Assembly (NCBI GenBank): GCA_046154645.1 | Contig: JBJXDZ010000168.1 | Location: 1-64,000, forward strand | DNA from: Ga0077555 sp046154645 | Lineage (GTDB): Bacteria > Pseudomonadota > Alphaproteobacteria > Rhizobiales > Hyphomicrobiaceae | DNA length: 64,000 bases | Direction: 5' to 3' | Part shown: piece by piece, positions 60,029 to 64,000 of the stretch | Position numbering within the stretch: position 1 is the stretch's first letter | Layout of the letters: every line of letters starts with the position of its first letter | Notes under the pieces: generated by a model | What the model saw: only the letters and a program-made list of their open reading frames with translations | Database searches by the model: none | What the model was told of the DNA's origin: nothing | Position numbers and translations under genes: made by a program

Positions 60029-60709
60029 TCAATCGGCGGCGCTGAGCTCGGCCAATACCTCGGTCGCGAGCGCACGCGTGACCCGGCGATGCGTGGCGAG
60101 CGAGCGCCGGTCGATCTCGGCGACAAGGCGGCTGGCCCGTTCCATGGACTGCTCCATGTGCAAGGCCACGTGCGCAATGACGTGCGGCTCGACGGTGAGC
60201 TGGCGATCGGCGAAGAGCTTGACCAAGACGGCACGGAGCAATTCGGCATCCGGCGCACCAATGGCGATCAACGGCAGGGCACGCAGCCGGGAACGCAAGT
60301 CCGGCAAGGTGATCGCCAATTCACCCGGCGGCCTCGCGGAGGTGACGAGCAAGGCCCGGCGGTGCTCGCGGGCGAGGTTCAGCAAATGAAACAGCGCCCG
60401 CTCGTCGCCGATACCGGCTTCGATATCCTCCACCACCAGCGGGCCGTGGAATCCGGCAGCGTCGGTTTCGGTGAGGTCCGAAGCCTGGATGACCTCGGCG
60501 CCCGTTTTCAAGCGCCAGACCTGCGCCAGATGCGTCTTGCCCGATTGCCGCGGGCCGACAACCAGCGCGCTCGCCCGTGGCCAATCGCGCCAGGCGTCGA
60601 TCATCTCGACGGCTGCCACATTCGATGGACTGACGAGAAAATCCTCGGCCCCGAGGGCTGCACGATGCGGCAGGTCGAGAACCAACTGTCGTGGCGCCGG
60701 CGCCGTCAT
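60029..60709 (-). CDS. hdaA: HdaA, DnaA-related regulatory ATPase
   Basis: The 226-residue product is a DnaA domain III/IV-like AAA+ protein without the DNA-binding domain. It starts MTAPAPRQLVLDLPHRAALG, with QLVLDLP as a likely beta-clamp binding motif, then Walker A in VVGPRQSGKTHLAQVW, Walker B in PLVVEDIEAG, sensor 1 LLVTSARPPGEL, and LRSRLRALPLIAIGAPDAEL. With the sliding clamp it promotes DnaA-ATP hydrolysis to prevent over-initiation. It overlaps the end of perM by 4 bases (ATGA). Confidence 0.9.
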   Translation of the reverse strand: MTAPAPRQLVLDLPHRAALGAEDFLVSPSNVAAVEMIDAWRDWPRASALVVGPRQSGKTHLAQVWRLKTGAEVIQASDLTETDAAGFHGPLVVEDIEAGIGDERALFHLLNLAREHRRALLVTSARPPGELAITLPDLRSRLRALPLIAIGAPDAELLRAVLVKLFADRQLTVEPHVIAHVALHMEQSMERASRLVAEIDRRSLATHRRVTRALATEVLAELSAAD

Positions 60710-61815
60710 GGTGCGCCTCCCCCGACATCGGTCGGGCGTGCCGTGGCGCCGTTGCCGGGCTTCCCCAGATAAACGCTGCTGGCGAGATACTGCTCCAGGC
60801 CATAGCGGACCAAAACGCCGATGGCGGCGGCCACTGGCACGGCAACCAGCATGCCGACGATGCCGAACAGATAGCTGAAGACGATCAGCGAGAACATCAG
60901 CCACACCGGATGCAGGCCGATCTTCTTGCCGACGATCAAGGGAGACAGCAGCGCCGAGTCCAGCGCCATGCCGGCAGCAAACACGCCGAGCACCTTGAGC
61001 AAGAGGGTTGCGTCCGGCCATGACTGGATGAGCGCCAATACGGACGCGACGATCAACCCGAGCGCCCAGCCGACGAACGGCACGAATGACAGCAGTCCGG
61101 TCAACAAGCCGAGCACCAAACCGTACTTGAGACCAATCAGCACCAGGCCGACGCCATAGAGAGTGCCGAGGATCAGGCAGATCGTGCCTTGTCCGCGGAT
61201 AAAGGCAGAAACGGCATCGTTGATAGCGATCGCGAGACGGCGAATGGTCGGGGCGTGCTCGCGTGGCAGCCAGCTGTCGACCCGCTCGATCATGCGATGC
61301 CAGTCAAGCAGGAAATAGAAGACAACGACCGGCGTGATGAGAAACAGCGACACCAGATTAACCAAGGCCAGGCTCTGGCTCCACAGCGAGCGCACGACCG
61401 TGCCGACGGAGCCCGACCAACTCTGGGCCAGGTCCGAGAGCGCCCGTTCCAGGTTGCCTTGAAACTGGGGATAGCGGGTGCCGAGGCGGCTCGAGGCCCA
61501 ACTCTCGATGGCGGCGCGAAGGCGGGCCACGTCATCGGGCAGGGTTTCGGAGATCTGGCGCACCTGATTGGCGAGCAGGGGCGCCACCAGCACCAGGGTG
61601 GCAATGAAGGTCACGGCGCCAAGGGCGACGAGCAGGGCGGCGGAGGCGCCACGGCCCAGGCCCATGGCGACCAACCGATCGGCCACCGGGTTGAGGAAAT
61701 AGGCGACCACGGCACCGACCACGAACGGCAGCAGCACCTCACGCAGCATGGCAATGCCGAAGAGCAGCGCAAGGGCGGCCAGGCCCCAGAACAGCAGTTG
61801 TCTTTCTGCCCGCAT
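60706..61815 (-). CDS. perM: AI-2E (PerM) family transporter-like membrane protein
   Basis: The 369-residue product has about eight membrane segments and family motifs LLPFVVGAVVAYFLNPVADR near the N terminus, LYGVGLVLIGLKYGLVLGLL, TGLLSFVPFVGWALGLIVAS, and a C-terminal FGIVGMLVAVPVAAAIGVLV. Members export small molecules or act as Na+/H+ antiporters; the substrate here is unknown. The order pgsA-like, perM, hdaA is conserved in alphaproteobacteria and indicates one transcript. Confidence 0.93.
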   Translation of the reverse strand: MRAERQLLFWGLAALALLFGIAMLREVLLPFVVGAVVAYFLNPVADRLVAMGLGRGASAALLVALGAVTFIATLVLVAPLLANQVRQISETLPDDVARLRAAIESWASSRLGTRYPQFQGNLERALSDLAQSWSGSVGTVVRSLWSQSLALVNLVSLFLITPVVVFYFLLDWHRMIERVDSWLPREHAPTIRRLAIAINDAVSAFIRGQGTICLILGTLYGVGLVLIGLKYGLVLGLLTGLLSFVPFVGWALGLIVASVLALIQSWPDATLLLKVLGVFAAGMALDSALLSPLIVGKKIGLHPVWLMFSLIVFSYLFGIVGMLVAVPVAAAIGVLVRYGLEQYLASSVYLGKPGNGATARPTDVGGGAP

Positions 61816-61877
61816 CGTCGGTCTCCCCGCACAGCGGCCGCTGTCCCGACTGGGACACCACGGCGCACGACTTGCAG

Positions 61878-62444
61878 CTATCGCGGGCCGGGACCGGGCC
61901 CGGGCGCGCTACCGGCCATCAGTGCTACCCACTCCCGGAGGTAGTAGGCGAGTGACAGAACGGTCAATGTCCCCGTGATCCACACCAGCAACTCGCGAAA
62001 GACGCCCATGCCGAGGGAGAAGCCTTCGTCGGCCAGCACGGTCGCTGCAAGAACAATCTGCGCCAGAGTGTTGGCTTTGCTCACTGGAAGGGGGCGGATC
62101 ACGATCGGATTGCCCATCATCCAGACCAGGAGGACACCGATAACGATCAGGATATCGCGCGAGACAACGGCGATCACCAGCCAGGAGGGCAGCTTGGCCG
62201 CCACGCCCAGCGCAATATAGACACTGGCGATCAACAGCTTATCGGCCATGGGATCGAGATAGGAGCCAAGCTCGGTCTGGAGATTGAAGCGCTTGGCCAG
62301 ATAGCCGTCGACAGCGTCGCTCAGTCCGGCGCAGACAAAGGCGATGAACGCCGCCTGCATGCTGCCGATGATCAAGAGCCAAAAGATGACAGGCACAAGG
62401 ATGATGCGGCCGAGCGTGATGACGTTCGGAATGCTGATGATCAC
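61878..62444 (-). CDS. CDP-alcohol phosphatidyltransferase family protein (PgsA-like)
   Basis: The 188-residue product begins MIISIPNVITLGRIILVPVI and has the CDP-alcohol transferase signature DAVDGYLAKRFNLQTELGSY followed by LDPMADK, matching DGxxAR-x8-GxxxDxxxD with lysine in place of the first Arg. It has about five or six membrane segments. PgsA forms phosphatidylglycerophosphate from CDP-diacylglycerol; related cardiolipin synthases share this motif, so the exact product is not certain. It is 62 bp upstream of perM. Confidence 0.88.
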   Translation of the reverse strand: MIISIPNVITLGRIILVPVIFWLLIIGSMQAAFIAFVCAGLSDAVDGYLAKRFNLQTELGSYLDPMADKLLIASVYIALGVAAKLPSWLVIAVVSRDILIVIGVLLVWMMGNPIVIRPLPVSKANTLAQIVLAATVLADEGFSLGMGVFRELLVWITGTLTVLSLAYYLREWVALMAGSAPGPGPGPR

Positions 62445-62635
62445 GCGGTCAAAGGCCCCTCAACCATGGCGGACGCGGCGCGAAACAACCGCCTCATGAA
62501 CGCTCGGACATGGGCCTGTCGCCGCCGAACACAACGGCCGCAGCCCATTTCACGACGTCATTATACTGTTGCACGGCGCCGACCCGGCGTCGAGGGTGGC
62601 GGGGACACAACGGCCTGATTGTCAGGCACGAAGCC
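62445..62635. other. Intergenic, nothing recognised
   Basis: This 191-bp gap separates the 5' end of the pgsA-like gene from the 3' end of regA. I see no ORF, RNA or repeat in it that I can support; it presumably holds the promoter of the pgsA-perM-hdaA transcript. Confidence 0.35.
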
Positions 62636-63220
62636 CTATTTTGGGGCGCGCTTGGCGAGAATGCGTTGCAACGTGCGGCGATGCATGTTCAGCCGGCGGG
62701 CGGTTTCCGACACGTTGCGGTTGCAGAGCTCATAGACGCGCTGAATGTGCTCCCAGCGCACGCGATCCGCCGACATGGGGTTTTCAGGGGGTGGCGCGCG
62801 CTCGTCGGGAGGAGCCAGCAGGGCGTCCGTCACCTCGTCGGCATCGGCGGGCTTGGCCAAGTAGTCTACAGCGCCAAGCTTCACGGCGGTCACTGCTGTG
62901 GCAAAATTGCCGTAGCCGGTGAGCACGATCATGCGCGAGTCGGGCCGCACCTTTGACAGTTCGGCGATGACATCGAGGCCGTTGCCATCTTCGAGGCGCA
63001 TATCGACGACCGCGAAGGCGGGCGCTTTCTGGCGGATCAGGTCGAGGCCCTCGGCGATCGAGCTGCCCATGCGAACCTCGAACCCGCGCTGCTCCATGGC
63101 CCGGCCAAAGCGCTGCAAAAAGGCCTTGTCATCGTCAACGATGAGCAGGGACCTGTCCGCCGGCAACTCGTCCTGGCGGAACGACAGATCTTCGGTTTCT
63201 TTCAGCTCTTTCTTGTCCAT
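62636..63220 (-). CDS. regA: ActR/PrrA/RegA-family redox response regulator
   Basis: The 194-residue product has a receiver domain (SLLIVDDDKAFLQRFGRAME, phospho-acceptor Asp in FAVVDMRLEDGNGLDVIAEL, VLTGYGNFATAVTAVKLGAV, Lys in YLAKPADADEV), a Pro-rich linker, and a Fis-type HTH (VRWEHIQRVYELCNRNVSET, RRLNMHRRTLQRIL). RegA partners the RegB kinase to control redox-dependent genes such as nitrogen fixation, denitrification and respiratory oxidases. The RegB gene is not in the window. Start at ATG 63220. Confidence 0.95.
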   Translation of the reverse strand: MDKKELKETEDLSFRQDELPADRSLLIVDDDKAFLQRFGRAMEQRGFEVRMGSSIAEGLDLIRQKAPAFAVVDMRLEDGNGLDVIAELSKVRPDSRMIVLTGYGNFATAVTAVKLGAVDYLAKPADADEVTDALLAPPDERAPPPENPMSADRVRWEHIQRVYELCNRNVSETARRLNMHRRTLQRILAKRAPK

Positions 63221-63357
63221 GGCACTTTATAGCTTGCTCACATTGCGGATTGGAAGCCCGCTGCACACTTTGAACTTGTCCAGCAACCTGTCGTGCGAAC
63301 CACGAGCCGCGACATACCTCACTGGCCTACTCGGTATCCTACGCAGCGGCGCTGCAT

Positions 63358-64000
63358 TTAGACCGGGACGCCGGATGTCGATGCCTTGGTTGTCTTGTAG
63401 TAGGCCCAAAGCAGGCGCGCTGCAACGCCCCGCCACGGCCGCCAACGCTCCGCCAGGGCTGCGAGCGCCTTGGCGTCGGGCCGCGCGGCAAGCTCGAAGG
63501 CCGTCTGGGCTGCTGCCTGCAGGGCCAGATCACCCGGCGCAAAGGCATCGGCGTGGCCCATGCAAAACAGGGCAAAGACATCGGCCGTCCAGGGGCCAAT
63601 GCCGCTGATGGCGCACAACCGTTCGTGCACCAGGACAGCGTCCAAGTCAGCCAGCGCGGCGAGATCCAGGCCGTCCTCGGCGATGGCACCGGCAATGGCC
63701 TGCAGCGTGCGCACCTTGGGGCGGGAGAGTCCGGCGGCGCGGAGAGCGTCCTCGCTCAAGGCCAAGACGGTGGAGGCTTCGAAGGGGTCGATCGCAGCTC
63801 GGGTGCGCTCCCAGATGGCGTTGGCGCTGGCTACGGAAACCTGCTGGCCGACGACAATGCGCGCCAGGCCTTCGAAGCCCGGCTGCCGCAACCGCAAGGG
63901 CGGATGGCCGACGAGGTCATGCATGCGGCGAATCACGGGGCATTGGCGCCGTAACGCCTTGAGGCCAAGCGCTACATCGGCGTCGCTGCGGATCAGCCGG
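63358..64000 (-). CDS. DNA-3-methyladenine glycosylase II (AlkA-type), 5' end outside window
   Basis: The frame stays open from the stop at 63358 to the window edge, so the first part is missing. Visible residues include IRSDADVALGLKALRRQCPV near the edge, then GFEGLARIVVGQQVSVASAN, the HhH element in LCAISGIGPWTADVFALFCM, the catalytic Asp in APGDLALQAAAQTAFEL, and WRPWRGVAARLLWAYYKTTK. It removes alkylated bases from DNA. At least 213 codons are present. An internal GTG at 63936 is not the likely start because the homologous sequence continues upstream. Confidence 0.9.
   Translation of the reverse strand, partial: RLIRSDADVALGLKALRRQCPVIRRMHDLVGHPPLRLRQPGFEGLARIVVGQQVSVASANAIWERTRAAIDPFEASTVLALSEDALRAAGLSRPKVRTLQAIAGAIAEDGLDLAALADLDAVLVHERLCAISGIGPWTADVFALFCMGHADAFAPGDLALQAAAQTAFELAARPDAKALAALAERWRPWRGVAARLLWAYYKTTKASTSGVPV

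Overview
The window reads as an ordinary, gene-dense chromosomal segment of a GC-rich alphaproteobacterium, most likely Hyphomicrobiales. The main pointers are a circularly permuted, two-piece tmRNA gene (tag ANDNYAEAALAA) next to an alphaproteobacterial-type SspB, an HdaA/PerM/PgsA-like operon, an ActR/RegA redox regulator, the order thyA-folA-hflK-hflC-DUF2065, a DUF2066 gene divergent from purM, and a DUF6481 coiled-coil protein. I see no prophage, no transposase and no CRISPR array. The lineage call is an inference from gene content, not from a phylogeny.

Layout. 1-0.3 kb: intergenic repeats. 0.3-2.3 kb: DUF4337 membrane protein, FAH-family hydrolase, secreted PAN-domain protein. 2.3-7.5 kb (minus strand): rpmI, rplT, pheS and pheT, with a VapC-type toxin-antitoxin pair lodged between pheS and pheT. 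7.6-16 kb: secreted rhodanese flanked by direct repeats, YbjN-like protein, DUF2066, purM, msrA, acetyl-CoA synthetase, small cysteine-cluster and coiled-coil proteins. 16.0-18.7 kb: RNase P RNA, a small secreted gene broken by an in-frame TGA, and a Tad/TadG-like gene broken by a frameshift. 18.8-26.5 kb: 3-hydroxyisobutyrate-type and 3-hydroxybutyrate dehydrogenases, a GT39/GT2/TVP38 envelope cluster, a J-domain protein, a homoserine-dehydrogenase-like SAF protein and a lysine-tailed HU. 26.7-31.5 kb: hydratase, leuB, FMN hydroxy-acid oxidase, DsbD-like periplasmic protein.

31.7-38.0 kb: a DNA-binding-like protein followed by a complete five-gene peptide/nickel-type ABC importer. 38-44.8 kb: O-antigen ligase-like protein, tRNA-Thr(GGT), histidine phosphatase, an unrecognised thioredoxin-fused 477-residue protein, a GFA protein and a TIR-domain protein, all set among dispersed intergenic repeats. 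44.8-48.3 kb: two unrelated NADP isocitrate dehydrogenases (dimeric and monomeric) in tandem. 48.5-51.4 kb: DHA2 exporter and alpha/beta hydrolase. 51.4-56.7 kb: DUF2065, hflC, hflK, folA, a lipoprotein, thyA and a CPBP protease. 56.8-58 kb: ssrA with sspB. 58-64 kb: SDR, acyltransferase, hdaA-perM-pgsA operon, regA, and the 5'-truncated end of an AlkA-type glycosylase at the window edge.

Functional themes: translation and its rescue (rpmI/rplT/pheST, tRNA-Thr, RNase P, tmRNA plus SspB), proteolysis control (HflKC, SspB, CPBP), thymidylate and folate synthesis, TCA flux, peptide uptake and envelope glycosylation. The most unusual items are the toxin-antitoxin pair inside pheST, the TIR protein with an unassigned C-terminal domain, the thioredoxin-fused protein, the dual isocitrate dehydrogenases and the two adjacent broken genes.
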